Part shown: in pieces, positions 8,683 through 17,729 of the stretch | Numbering within the stretch: position 1 is the first letter of the stretch | How the letters are laid out: every line of letters starts with the position of its first letter | From: CAZXFH01 sp964640055 | GTDB taxonomy: Bacteria; Fidelibacterota; UBA2242; JAFGTP01 | Length of the DNA: 64,000 nucleotides | NCBI GenBank assembly: GCA_964640055.1 | Contig: CAZXFH010000006.1 | Location: 1-64,000, forward strand | Direction: 5' to 3' | Position numbers and translations under genes: made by a program | Notes under the pieces: model-generated | The model's database searches: none | What the model saw: only the letters and a program-made list of their open reading frames with translations | Told to the model about the DNA's origin: nothing

Positions 8683-9894
8683 ATGCAAGAACAAATCTAC
8701 ACCGTTTCTGAACTTGTCCAAAAAGTAAAACAGATAATCGAGCAGTATCTAGCGGCTGCCTGGGTGGCGGGAGAGGTGTCTAATTATTCACGCAGTCGAG
8801 CCGGACACATCTATTTTGCACTTAAAGATGAGACGGCTAGCATTAAATGTGTGCTTTGGCGTCAGAAAGCGGATAAATTACCGTTCCAACTTACCGACGG
8901 GATGCACCTGCGGGTATGGGGCCAGCTTACCACTTACCCAGCCCAGTCACAATATCAGATCAGTGTGGAAGAAATCCGGCCCGCCGGAATGGGAAGCCTC
9001 TATTTGGCTTTTGAGGCCCTGAAAAAACGACTTGCAGAAGAAGGTCTGTTTGAGGAGGCCTCAAAACAGCCTATTCCGCAATATCCAGCCCGCATTGGGG
9101 TTGTTACCAGTGCAACCGGAGCCGCTATCCGTGATATTCTCAATATCAGTGCCAGACGCAATCCAGCGGTCGAAATCGTGATTTATCCGGCGCTGGTACA
9201 GGGTGTAAAAGCCGCTGATATGATTGTAGGGGGAATCCGTACATTTAACCACTTGCATAATGTTGATTTGATTATCATTGGCCGCGGTGGTGGGTCTTTG
9301 GAAGACCTGTGGGCTTTTAATGAGGAAAAGGTTGTGCGGGCGATCGTCGCTTCGCAATTGCCCATTGTGAGTGCTGTGGGCCATGAAGTGGATTATACCC
9401 TGTCCGATTTAGCCGCTGATTTGAGAGCATCTACGCCCTCGGCCGCTGCTGAAATAACTGTTCCGCCTGCCGCTGAGCTGCAAACTCATTTGCATCAAAT
9501 ACAAAAACGTTTGACCAGCGTATTGCAAAACCGAATAAACGATCTATATTACCAACGACATGCGGCTCATAAAAAATTGTTGTTACTCAGTCCCCGGACT
9601 ACTGTTCGGCAGTACTGGCAGCGGTTGGATGAATTAGAGGGGCGACTCACAAAAGCGATAGGACAAATTCTCCGCGCGCAGCAACAGGATATTTGTTCCA
9701 TTCAGAACCGTTTGAGCGACCTTAATCCGAAAGCAGTACTCAAAAGAGGTTTTGCGCTGGTATATCACCAACCCCGGAACAGATTAGTGAAATCGGTAAA
9801 ACAGGTGCATGCGAAGGATCGGGTTGTGGTTGAAGTTGACGATGGGACCTTTCCGGCACAAATCACCGGAAAACCAGAGAGTTCAAAAACTTAG
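8683..9894 (+). CDS. xseA: Exodeoxyribonuclease VII large subunit
   Basis: Catalytic subunit of the single-strand DNA exonuclease used in mismatch and recombination repair. The 403 residues start with the family-typical MQEQIYTVSELVQKVKQ. They hold an N-terminal OB fold (VAGEVSNYSRSRAGHIYFAL), then the nuclease core with VVTSATGAAIRDIL, GRGGGSLEDLWAFNEE and SAVGHEVDYTLSDLAADLRAS, and a long coiled-coil C-terminal region. The N-terminus supports the ATG at 8683 even though it has no Shine-Dalgarno sequence and sits directly behind a terminator. xseB follows. Confidence 0.97.
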   Translation: MQEQIYTVSELVQKVKQIIEQYLAAAWVAGEVSNYSRSRAGHIYFALKDETASIKCVLWRQKADKLPFQLTDGMHLRVWGQLTTYPAQSQYQISVEEIRPAGMGSLYLAFEALKKRLAEEGLFEEASKQPIPQYPARIGVVTSATGAAIRDILNISARRNPAVEIVIYPALVQGVKAADMIVGGIRTFNHLHNVDLIIIGRGGGSLEDLWAFNEEKVVRAIVASQLPIVSAVGHEVDYTLSDLAADLRASTPSAAAEITVPPAAELQTHLHQIQKRLTSVLQNRINDLYYQRHAAHKKLLLLSPRTTVRQYWQRLDELEGRLTKAIGQILRAQQQDICSIQNRLSDLNPKAVLKRGFALVYHQPRNRLVKSVKQVHAKDRVVVEVDDGTFPAQITGKPESSKT

Positions 9895-9914
9895 CGAAGG
9901 TTAGCGAGGATACT

Positions 9915-10142
9915 ATGGCGAAGCAAAAATTTTCACTAGAAAAATCCTTGAAACGACTGGAAGAAATTCTGGAAACTTTGGAAACAGGAGAACAGGATAT
10001 CGAAACCTCACTAGCTCTTTTCGAAGAGGGCATGCAATTATCAGAACAGTGCCAACAATATCTGGAAAAAGTGGAGAAACGGGTTAAGATTCTCAGTGAA
10101 AAATCAGACGGTAGGGTTGAAGAGAAAACGCTGGAAGAATAA
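9915..10142 (+). CDS. xseB: Exodeoxyribonuclease VII small subunit
   Basis: Small helical subunit of 75 residues that packs on the XseA coiled coil. The typical pattern is present: FSLEKSLKRLEEILETLE, then LALFEEGMQLSEQCQQYLEKVEKRVKIL. A GAGG lies 7 bases before the ATG. It lies 20 bases after xseA and forms the usual xseAB pair. Confidence 0.95.
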   Translation: MAKQKFSLEKSLKRLEEILETLETGEQDIETSLALFEEGMQLSEQCQQYLEKVEKRVKILSEKSDGRVEEKTLEE

Positions 10143-10196
10143 ATTAAACTAATGGGAAAGCTTGCTAATTTATAACCTTATAAAAGAAATAATAAC

Positions 10197-11069
10197 ATGA
10201 AAATTGGATTTTTTCTCCATCCGGATATTGACTCCTTAGTCACAGTGTTGCCTGCGTTAATTGAATATCTAGTTGATCAGGATCAAACCATCGTGGTGCC
10301 TGATACACGTCAATTACCCCTCTTTAGAAAATATCCGTCTGTCGAGTTTTGTCCACCCCATAAAATTGCTCACAAAGTTGATGCCATGTTCACGATTGGT
10401 GGGGATGGTACCTTTCTGGGGGCGGCACGCCTAGTGGCTAAAAGTAATACGCCTTTATTCGGAATTCATCTGGGGGGATTGGGATTTTTAGCCGATGTTT
10501 CCTTGGATAATTATCAGCAACGGTTGCAAGCTTTTATTGAGGGCAACTATAAAATTGAAGAACGCAGCGTGCTAAACGCCGAGATAACTTACCCCACGCG
10601 CACCCAGCGATTTTATGCTTGTAATGAATTCCTCATTGATAAAGGTCATGTGCTCAGTATGATCAAAATCCGGACCTATGTGGATAATGAATATTTAAAT
10701 ACCTACCGGGCAGACGGATTGATTGTCGCTACGCCAACCGGGTCGACAGCCTATGCACTCTCAACCGGCGGACCGATTGTTTCCCCCTTACTCAATGTTA
10801 TTACCATTTGTCCTATTTGTCCCCATAGTCTTTCCGCCCGCCCGGTGGTCATTTCCGCCAAGCAGGCGGTTATTATTGATTGTGCGGAATTTAACAGTGA
10901 TGTCTCCTTGGTTGTCGATGGCCAGAATCGTCATCTATTAAAAACTTCCCGGAAAGTGACAATACGTAAGGCGGATTTTTGTCTTAGGATTGTGCGTTTT
11001 GCTGAAGATTCTTTTTTTACCACTCTGCGCACAAAGTTGAACTGGGGTGTTGACAGTCGCGGTAAATAA
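10197..11069 (+). CDS. nadK: NAD kinase
   Basis: Phosphorylates NAD to NADP in the cytoplasm. The 290-residue protein has the GGDGT motif (TIGGDGTFLGAARL, about residues 67-76), GIHLGGLGFLADV, the NEFLIDKG segment and DGLIVATPTGSTAYALSTGG, all hallmarks of the PpnK family. The start ATG has only a weak purine stretch upstream. It lies 54 bases after xseB and 14 bases before mgsA. Confidence 0.96.
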   Translation: MKIGFFLHPDIDSLVTVLPALIEYLVDQDQTIVVPDTRQLPLFRKYPSVEFCPPHKIAHKVDAMFTIGGDGTFLGAARLVAKSNTPLFGIHLGGLGFLADVSLDNYQQRLQAFIEGNYKIEERSVLNAEITYPTRTQRFYACNEFLIDKGHVLSMIKIRTYVDNEYLNTYRADGLIVATPTGSTAYALSTGGPIVSPLLNVITICPICPHSLSARPVVISAKQAVIIDCAEFNSDVSLVVDGQNRHLLKTSRKVTIRKADFCLRIVRFAEDSFFTTLRTKLNWGVDSRGK

Positions 11070-11083
11070 CTAGGGGAGTTGTT

Positions 11084-11554
11084 TTGACCGAACAAAAAAG
11101 AGGACCGGTACAAGCAAAAAGGATTGCCTTGATTGCCCATGACAATATGAAGTCTGAATTAATTCAATGGGTCCGGCATAACAAGGAGTTGCTAAGCCAA
11201 CACACACTATTTGCCACCGGTACTACCGGAAAGTTAATCGAAGCGGAAACCGAGCTGGAAGTCTATAAATATCAGAGTGGACCAGTAGGGGGCGATTTGC
11301 AGGTAGGTGCGCAAATTGCAGAGTCTAAGATCGACTGTCTTGTTTTCTTCTGGGATCCTTTGGAACCCCAGCCCCATGATCCAGACATCAAGGCGTTGCT
11401 TCGGATTGCTGTAGTATGGAATATACCGATTGCCTGTAATCGGGCCAGTGCCGATCATATCATCACTTCCCCCTTGATATCACAGCGCTATCAGCCCAAG
11501 TTACCCGACCGCCGTGCCTTTAAACGGTTTTCTGATCAAAAATCCGGCAAATAA
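11084..11554 (+). CDS. mgsA: Methylglyoxal synthase
   Basis: Converts dihydroxyacetone phosphate to methylglyoxal and phosphate, a bypass used under phosphate limitation or carbon excess. The 156 residues show IALIAHDNMKSELI, LFATGTTGK, the catalytic-loop region SGPVGGDLQVGA, and FFWDPLEPQPHDPD followed by NIPIACNRASAD. The usual GGDQQ reads GGDLQ here. The start is TTG behind a clear AGGGGAG. The N-terminal basic tag is slightly longer than usual. It sits within the xseA-DUF554 run. Confidence 0.95.
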   Translation: MTEQKRGPVQAKRIALIAHDNMKSELIQWVRHNKELLSQHTLFATGTTGKLIEAETELEVYKYQSGPVGGDLQVGAQIAESKIDCLVFFWDPLEPQPHDPDIKALLRIAVVWNIPIACNRASADHIITSPLISQRYQPKLPDRRAFKRFSDQKSGK

Positions 11555-11569
11555 TTCACAGAGGATATA

Positions 11570-12250
11570 GTGACGGGAACCATTATAAATGTAGGCGCAG
11601 TAATTGCCGGGAGTTTGGTCGGCTTGTTTCTGCATGCCCGCCTGCCTGTAAAATTAACCCGGATCGTTTTTCAGGGGATCGGTTTGTTTACCCTGGCACT
11701 GGGGGTTTCCATGACCTTAAAGACCGAGCACTTTTTAATTATGATTTTCAGTTTGGTGCTAGGCGCCATCATCGGCGAACTGATTGATATTGATAAACGG
11801 ATCCGGGGATTAGGTGAGTATTTAAAGCAGCGCATCGGATCCGACAATGATAAATTTGGCGAAGGATTGGTATCTGCTTTTTTACTGTTTTGCATGGGAT
11901 CGATGACCATTTTGGGTGCTTTTGAAGAGGGCTTGGGCAATGAGCCCAATCTGCTGCTGGCTAAATCTTTACTGGATGGGATCTCCTCTATTGCACTGGC
12001 AGCGGGTTTGGGGATCGGGGTGCTTTTTTCTGTGATTCCTCTTTTTGTTTATCAGGGTGGATTGACATTATTGGCTGGGTGGCTGCAAAATGTACTTAAT
12101 AACCCCGTAGTTAATGAATTGACCGCAGTAGGGGGACTGCTTCTGATCGGGTTAGGGCTGGATATTTTGGAGATCAAAAAAATGCGTATACTGAACATGC
12201 TGCCCGCCCTGGTAATCGCTGTTTTGTTGGCGATCGTATTTCTCGTTTAA
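11570..12250 (+). CDS. DUF554 family membrane protein
   Basis: Polytopic inner-membrane protein of 226 residues recognised as DUF554 (YdfK/YqgA type). It opens with TGTIINVGAVIAGSLVGLFLHARLP, and GAIIGELIDID and FCMGSMTILGAFEEGL are conserved family blocks. It has about six or seven hydrophobic helices. The function is unknown and a transport role is only suggested. GTG start with GAGG upstream. Last gene of the xseA run. Confidence 0.92.
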   Translation: MTGTIINVGAVIAGSLVGLFLHARLPVKLTRIVFQGIGLFTLALGVSMTLKTEHFLIMIFSLVLGAIIGELIDIDKRIRGLGEYLKQRIGSDNDKFGEGLVSAFLLFCMGSMTILGAFEEGLGNEPNLLLAKSLLDGISSIALAAGLGIGVLFSVIPLFVYQGGLTLLAGWLQNVLNNPVVNELTAVGGLLLIGLGLDILEIKKMRILNMLPALVIAVLLAIVFLV

Positions 12251-12332
12251 GTCCGGAGATACCACTGGTATAACTGTTAAAATGGTATTATTAAGTTCGG
12301 TTTTCAATTTAAAAATATTCAGAGTGTGATGT

Positions 12333-12353
12333 GGCGCATCCCCGAGGAGTGCC
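12333..12353 (+). other. Small stem-loop in the 12251-12414 intergenic region
   Basis: GGCGC and TCC on the 5' side pair with GGA and GTGCC on the 3' side around the tetraloop CCGA, with one bulged A. No T-run follows, so it is not a standard terminator. It lies 62 bases before the next start codon and may be part of a leader. The rest of the intergenic region shows nothing I can name. Confidence 0.3.
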
Positions 12354-12414
12354 GTAATAATTATTATTGGGATGATATATTTAAGCTTCATAAGTTTAAT
12401 ACAGGGTAAATAAA

Positions 12415-13893
12415 ATGAAGAAGATCATTTTTGCCATCATTGCTATTTTACCATCTCTGCTGGCAAGTCAGCAGGATGTGGAGGAAATGATGCGCCGGCT
12501 CCAGGAAGCCACGCAAAAGGAAATCGACCAAGCCAATCAGGCCGTACAAGCCTATATTGATAAACAGGATTCCCTTTTCGCTAAATTTCTGGAGGAAGAC
12601 TGGAAGATGTTCCAGGCCTATCAGGGTAACCCCCTGTATACCAAGCCCAAACCGGATCAGATGCCTGAGGCACCACCGCAGCCGGAACCGGATCTATCCG
12701 GGAAACCTGTTGGGAAAATACCAGCGCCCCAGGAATTTAAACCTGAAGAAATCAAACCGGAAATTAAAAAACCAGAGATTCCCAGAGATGAATATGCTGT
12801 GCCCCTGGAGATCGACTTTTATCAGCTCAATCTAAAACTGAACTATGATAAGCGATTCCAGGCCTGCCTCACACCACCGCTGGACAATAAAACCATTAGC
12901 CAGTTCTGGGAAACACTGAGTCGAATACCTCACCAGGAATTTATCAAGCAAATCAACCATTATCGCCAGGAGTTGCAGCTGAATGATTGGGGCTACTTGG
13001 GCTTAATTCATCGGATTGGCCGCCATATCTATGGCGAACGGGAAAATGAAGCCACTTTATTTGCTTGGTTTTTCCTGGCTAAATCAGGGTACAAAACCCG
13101 GGTGGGATATAACAAAACTCAGGTCCTACTATTGCTACCTTCCCAAAACATGTTATATTCTACACCTTTTTTGACACTGGGGAAACACCAATATTTCATG
13201 ATTTCTTTTAATGGTAAAGGCATAGGTAATAATACAATTTATACCTATGAAGGCAGTTATCCGGGCGCTGAGCAGATCATCAACCTACAGCTTCGCAAGC
13301 TACCCCGTTTGAAGGCAGCATACGATGAAAGAAAACTGGACTTTGTTTATAGAGGCAATTCCTATGATATTAAGGTAAAATACGATCCCAGTCTGGTACA
13401 GTTTTTTGAGTTTTATCCGCAAACCGATTATCATATTTATTTTGGGACTAAGGCCTCTTCCCCCTTACGTTATTCATTGCTGACATCTTTGGGTCCGATA
13501 ATTGAGAATTATTCCGAAGCAGAGGCGGTGAATTGTCTTTTGAGATTTGTTCAGACGGCTTTTTATTATAAAACCGATCAGGATCATTTTGGGCGGGAAA
13601 AACCCTTATTTCCGGAAGAAACCATACATTATCCCTATTCCGATTGTGAGGACCGCTCGATACTCTTTACCTTTTTAGTACGCGAGCTGGTTGGGCTGGA
13701 GGTGATTGGCCTGAAGTATCCCGGCCACATGACCACCGCTGTGAAATTCGACGCCCCATTACCAGGTGATCAAATCAATTACCAAAACCAAACTTATATG
13801 ATTTGCGACCCGACCTATATTAATGCTGATGTTGGTCAGGGAATGCCGCGCTATAAAAATGAAAATCCCGAAGTTATCGAAATCAGGATATAA
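12415..13893 (+). CDS. Secreted transglutaminase-like (papain-fold) protein
   Basis: A 492-residue exported protein with signal peptide KKIIFAIIAILPSLLAS, then a helical charged segment (20-70) and a proline-rich linker (75-125) before the folded part. The C-terminal region has a transglutaminase-like triad: Cys411 (YSDCEDRS), His438 (GHMTTAV) and Asp465 (CDPTYINA). A first segment at about 185-265 (RIGRHIYGERENEATLFAWFFLAKSGYKT, read as parts) resembles the same fold without its cysteine. Possible roles are peptide cleavage or cross-linking in the periplasm; no substrate can be named. AGGG precedes the ATG. It converges on a trypsin-like gene 25 bases away. Confidence 0.75.
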   Translation: MKKIIFAIIAILPSLLASQQDVEEMMRRLQEATQKEIDQANQAVQAYIDKQDSLFAKFLEEDWKMFQAYQGNPLYTKPKPDQMPEAPPQPEPDLSGKPVGKIPAPQEFKPEEIKPEIKKPEIPRDEYAVPLEIDFYQLNLKLNYDKRFQACLTPPLDNKTISQFWETLSRIPHQEFIKQINHYRQELQLNDWGYLGLIHRIGRHIYGERENEATLFAWFFLAKSGYKTRVGYNKTQVLLLLPSQNMLYSTPFLTLGKHQYFMISFNGKGIGNNTIYTYEGSYPGAEQIINLQLRKLPRLKAAYDERKLDFVYRGNSYDIKVKYDPSLVQFFEFYPQTDYHIYFGTKASSPLRYSLLTSLGPIIENYSEAEAVNCLLRFVQTAFYYKTDQDHFGREKPLFPEETIHYPYSDCEDRSILFTFLVRELVGLEVIGLKYPGHMTTAVKFDAPLPGDQINYQNQTYMICDPTYINADVGQGMPRYKNENPEVIEIRI

Positions 13894-13918
13894 GGGTGGA
13901 AATATCTAGAGCCGTGAT

Positions 13919-14986
13919 TTATTTATCCCGGTTGAAGAAGCGGCTGAGATCATAACCTTTATCCAGCAGTTCATCTTCATGCGCTTTCCAGAAGTTTTCG
14001 ATTAATTCGATGGGAATAACATTGGTCACTCCGTATTGGATCCGCGGAATCAACTTTAAATAAATTTCATCTTCATAGGGATAATTGGGATCATAGCGGG
14101 AGTCATCATAGTTGCCGGGCGGTGTAAGAATATATTCATAATCAGCAGCGGCTGATTTGGTTATCCCCACCAGCTCAAAATTAGGCACACCATCTTTAAT
14201 AGCAACTGCTAGACCGCCACTAAACCCGCGATTAAAGGCTGCGTCTGTTAGAAAAGCGCCATCGGACTTCAAATTGGGACTGCTGACGATACCCTTGGTG
14301 ATCATCTTGTATCCTCGAGGAAAACCGATTAAATAAATAAAACAACCCCATTCCAATTTTTTGGCCCGCCCCAGAGGATAATTAAATACAGGTAATATGT
14401 CTGTGCCATGGATTTTTTGACCCAGGAAGGCAATGTCGAGATCTTCATCTAATACCAATATTTCCAGTTCGGCACTTGCAGTGGTTAAATTGATGTAATT
14501 GCTTTGTCGGGTCTTAAAGGCAACGCTGCGCACATAGCGGGGCGTTTCATCATTTTCATTGGATTGAAAATAGGTCAATTCCCGATCTGGAAAATTAACC
14601 ACATGAGCACAGGTCATTAGTGCGGCCCGGCGTTCACTAAAAGCGATCAGAGTAGCGGTACCGGAGGCTGTTTTATTATAGCTAAAGGTTTCGGTGGCCT
14701 TTTCTTTGATCAAATCAGCATTCAGATCGGCCGACAGAAGGTAGCTGTATTCCGGAAAAAGATAGCCTCTATAATAGGCCACACTGGATAGCAGAAAAAC
14801 CGAGCGGCTGATATCCGCCAGTTGTTTTGAACAGTCTTGATATGGAAACTCTGTGTCGTATTTTTTGTCATTGAGTGCGGGGTAGGCCACTTCATAAATA
14901 CGTCGCGAACAGAAGGCGAAAAAAAGCAGGGCCAATATCAGCGGAGCAATTTTATGGGTGAGGGTTATTCGATTCAGACGTTGCAT
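13919..14986 (-). CDS. Trypsin-like serine protease, probable lipoprotein
   Basis: From ATG at 14986 it has an N-terminal hydrophobic stretch ending LLFFAFC, so Cys26 may be lipidated, although the lipobox is not ideal. A chymotrypsin-fold domain carries His128 (TCAHVV), Asp184 (DLDIAFLG) and Ser256 (NRGFSGGLAV). No PDZ domain is seen. A GTG at 15004 in the same frame is an alternative start; neither has a good ribosome binding site. The gene faces the transglutaminase-like gene tail to tail, with no obvious terminator in the 25-base gap. It probably acts on periplasmic proteins; the target is unknown. Confidence 0.8.
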   Translation of the reverse strand: MQRLNRITLTHKIAPLILALLFFAFCSRRIYEVAYPALNDKKYDTEFPYQDCSKQLADISRSVFLLSSVAYYRGYLFPEYSYLLSADLNADLIKEKATETFSYNKTASGTATLIAFSERRAALMTCAHVVNFPDRELTYFQSNENDETPRYVRSVAFKTRQSNYINLTTASAELEILVLDEDLDIAFLGQKIHGTDILPVFNYPLGRAKKLEWGCFIYLIGFPRGYKMITKGIVSSPNLKSDGAFLTDAAFNRGFSGGLAVAIKDGVPNFELVGITKSAAADYEYILTPPGNYDDSRYDPNYPYEDEIYLKLIPRIQYGVTNVIPIELIENFWKAHEDELLDKGYDLSRFFNRDK

Positions 14987-15119
14987 ATGATTATTTGATA
15001 GCACAAATATTCAGCTATTGAATAGTATTAAAAAAAACAGAGAAAGTCCATAAAAAGTATGTTAAACAGATGACACAGAAGAGATATAAGGTCTCGGATG
15101 TATGAAGCATATTTCTGTG

Positions 15120-16352
15120 TTAAGCGGCTGAATCCCGGTAACGTGATAAAATGTCCAGCACTTTATCAATATCCGCGGCTGTATGGTCGGCACATATCTG
15201 GAAGCGAATCTCCTCATCGCCTTTGGGAACTACAGGATAATTTAATCCGGTAGCCAGAACACCATTGGCGACAAGGTGCTTTACCAGGGCCGCGGTTTTG
15301 TGGGTGTCACGTACCATTAACGGTACCACCGGATGTTCCCCGGCGATAGTTTCAAATCCAGAGTTGATCAGTCCCTGCTCAAAACGCTTGGTCATAGTAC
15401 GCAGATGGGTGAGTATTTCAGTTCCTTGATCAGAATCAAGGATTTTCAGGGATCGTAAGGCAGCCTGGCATTCGGAAACCGTAATAGGATTGGAGTAAAT
15501 ATACATAGGAGCGGTTTCCCGCAGATAATCGATAATCGGTTTTGAGGAAACAACATAGCCACCATTGACACCAAAAGCCTTGCCCAGCGTACCGATTAAC
15601 AGGTCCACTTTAGCTTGAGTGTATTCCTCAGTTCCCCGTCCGGTTGCTCCGAAAGCACCAACACCGTGAGAATCATCCACTATTGTCAAAATTCCTTCGG
15701 AAAATTGATCGCTGTACCGGCGACATATTGTGACCATCTCATGCAGAGCTGCGTGATCGCCACGCATACTGAAAACGCCGTCAGAAACCACTAAGGCACG
15801 TTTACCTTTACCAATATTGTTTTTCAGCTTGGTTTCCAGATCCTGCATATCATTATGACGATAGATAGCTTTACCGGCCGGCCGGGAAAGACGCATTCCA
15901 TTGATGATGCAGTTATGATTGAGCTCATCGCTGACTAAAATTGTATCTGGTGTGGTTAGGGGTACAATAACACCCATACTGGTGACATAGGCAGAGCTCA
16001 TGATCATACCGGCTTCGCGATCATGAAAGCCGGCTAATTTATTTTCTAAATTAATATGGGCCTGGAAAGTGCCGCTGATAAAACGCACTGCTCCCGGGCC
16101 TACACCATAATTTTGGGCGGCGGATTCTTCCGCTTGGATTAATTCTTCGCGTAATGATAATCCCAGATAGGAATTTGAATTCATACGGATAAATTCCTGA
16201 TCTCCATAGCCGGCTAAAAAATAGCGCGCTCCTTTGTCGCCCTGAGGTTTCTTGATTTTCACAATCACTTGTTCCTTCCCCTTGGCGGCTCCGCTTTCAT
16301 AGAGTTGCGCTAACTCATTTTTAATACTTCCGGTTACTTTATTTAATGGCAT
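15120..16352 (-). CDS. kbl: Glycine C-acetyltransferase (2-amino-3-ketobutyrate CoA ligase)
   Basis: PLP enzyme that cleaves 2-amino-3-ketobutyrate with CoA to glycine and acetyl-CoA, completing threonine breakdown. The 410 residues contain YGVGPGAVRFISGTFQ, DELNHNCIINGMRLS, VDDSHGVGAFGATGRG and the PLP-lysine region GTLGKAFGVNGGYV of the alpha-oxoamine synthase family. AAGGAAGGAT precedes the ATG. It follows tdh by 24 bases on the same strand, which fixes the substrate better than the family alone; KBL and serine palmitoyltransferase-like relatives are otherwise close. Confidence 0.95.
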   Translation of the reverse strand: MPLNKVTGSIKNELAQLYESGAAKGKEQVIVKIKKPQGDKGARYFLAGYGDQEFIRMNSNSYLGLSLREELIQAEESAAQNYGVGPGAVRFISGTFQAHINLENKLAGFHDREAGMIMSSAYVTSMGVIVPLTTPDTILVSDELNHNCIINGMRLSRPAGKAIYRHNDMQDLETKLKNNIGKGKRALVVSDGVFSMRGDHAALHEMVTICRRYSDQFSEGILTIVDDSHGVGAFGATGRGTEEYTQAKVDLLIGTLGKAFGVNGGYVVSSKPIIDYLRETAPMYIYSNPITVSECQAALRSLKILDSDQGTEILTHLRTMTKRFEQGLINSGFETIAGEHPVVPLMVRDTHKTAALVKHLVANGVLATGLNYPVVPKGDEEIRFQICADHTAADIDKVLDILSRYRDSAA

Positions 16353-16376
16353 AAATATCCTTCCTATACATTATTT

Positions 16377-17369
16377 TTAGCTATTAGGATTAGCAATGTT
16401 CAAATTTTTTAGTTCTATATCTATATTTAATTTGAGAGCCAGCTGCTGAAGCATATCACGGGTCATCGTCTTAAGATCATATTCTGGCTCCCAGTTCCAT
16501 TCTTGGCGGGCAGCACTGTCATCCAGGGCATCGGGCCAGGAGTCTGCAATAGCCTGTCGCTCCGGATCCACTGAATAACGAATTTTAAACCGGGGTAAGT
16601 ATTTCTGTATTTCGGTGGCCAAATCCTGGGGACAGATGCTCATGGCAGTGACATTGAAGGCATTGCGATGTTTGAGTTGCTCCGGATTGGATTCCATTAA
16701 TTGGATAGCGGCTTGAATTGCATCGGGCATATACATCATGTCCAGATAGGAGTCTGCGTTCAGGAAACAATCATATTTTTGGGTTTTGAGTGCGGCATAA
16801 AAAATATCAACTGCATAGTCAGTAGTCCCACCACCCGGTAAGGTTTTATGGGAGACGATACCCGGATAGCGCAGGCCGCGAGTGTCCACACCGTATTTGG
16901 TATGGTAGTAATCACATAACAGTTCACCGGCTACTTTTGTAACGCCATACATGGTATTTGGCCGTTGAATAGTCTCCTGGGGGGTTTTGTGTTTCGGTGT
17001 ATTAGGACCAAAAGCGCCGATGCTACTAGGCGTGAAGACACTGCAATCATATTCGCGGGCCAACTCCAATATATTGTAGAGACCATACATGTTGACTTGC
17101 CAGGCTGTCCGGGGCTTTTTTTCGGCAGTAGCTGAAAGCAAGGCTGCCAGATGGTAAATCGTATCAATCTGGTGTTCTGAAATAATATTAGCAACATCGT
17201 TGGCTTTAGTCACATCCAGTTGTTTGAACTGACAATTTTCCGTAAAGTCCTTAGTTTGCGGACGTTTATCGGTTACAATTATATTCTGTGATCCGTAAAA
17301 CCCGCCAAGCTTGGTCGTCAATTCCGATCCAATTTGGCCCAGAGCGCCGGTAACCAGTATTTTTGTCAT
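16377..17369 (-). CDS. tdh: L-threonine 3-dehydrogenase, short-chain (epimerase-like) type
   Basis: Oxidises threonine to 2-amino-3-ketobutyrate with NAD. The 330-residue protein is of the extended SDR type found in Bacteroidetes and archaea rather than the zinc alcohol dehydrogenase type. It has the Rossmann motif GALGQIGSEL, STPSS-like TPSSIGAFGP, the YGVTK catalytic Tyr-Lys pair, and the family-typical segment LRYPGIVSHKTLPGGGTTDYAV. GAGGAGA lies 5 bases before the ATG. With kbl directly downstream it forms a two-gene threonine catabolic operon. Confidence 0.96.
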   Translation of the reverse strand: MTKILVTGALGQIGSELTTKLGGFYGSQNIIVTDKRPQTKDFTENCQFKQLDVTKANDVANIISEHQIDTIYHLAALLSATAEKKPRTAWQVNMYGLYNILELAREYDCSVFTPSSIGAFGPNTPKHKTPQETIQRPNTMYGVTKVAGELLCDYYHTKYGVDTRGLRYPGIVSHKTLPGGGTTDYAVDIFYAALKTQKYDCFLNADSYLDMMYMPDAIQAAIQLMESNPEQLKHRNAFNVTAMSICPQDLATEIQKYLPRFKIRYSVDPERQAIADSWPDALDDSAARQEWNWEPEYDLKTMTRDMLQQLALKLNIDIELKNLNIANPNS

Positions 17370-17729
17370 AGTCTCCTCTATTTAGTCCTGATTTTTTATC
17401 AAGCCCGAGAATCGGTTAGCAATAATATATACATAAACCATGGATTTTTAGTATGTAAAATGAGTAATTATATAATGACAATTACCACTAAATACAAATA
17501 TTTGGTCTGTGAGGATTTGATGAATGGTTACAGAATTTTGATATGTAGTCACGCTCATATGCGACATAATCAATATAAGATAAATTAAATATATATTGCA
17601 AGTAAACAGTTTTGCCAAGCTGATGGGTTTTAATGGTTTTGCAGTTAGATTAGTGCTTGGTTATATAAATCCGTCATAGTAGCTTTCGCGTTATTATAAA
17701 ATTGATGTTCAAAACCGTAGGATAATATA
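17370..17729 (+). other. AT-rich divergent intergenic region (no gene)
   Basis: 360 bases between the divergent tdh and DUF401 genes. I see no convincing gene; a short + strand frame from 17334 has no ribosome binding site and reads as random low-complexity protein. It holds a promoter-like pair (17639-17667) for the right-hand gene and an 11-base inverted repeat CCGAGAATCGG (17405-17415) in the tdh leader that could be an operator or a small hairpin. Confidence 0.6.
17639..17667 (+). promoter_or_regulatory. Promoter-like sequence upstream of the DUF401 gene
   Basis: TTGCAG at 17639-17644, a 17-base spacer, and TATATA at 17662-17667; the ATG is at 17730, giving a leader of about 55 bases. 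Spacing is ideal and four of six bases match in the -35 box. Confidence 0.4.

Noticed and set aside
15073..15120. ACACAGAA / TTCTGTGT inverted repeat after kbl
   Set aside because: The loop is 32 bases and no T-run follows on the - strand, so a terminator call is not supported.
17334..17588. 84-codon + strand ORF
   Set aside because: Starts inside tdh, has no ribosome binding site, and reads as low-complexity protein from AT-rich DNA.
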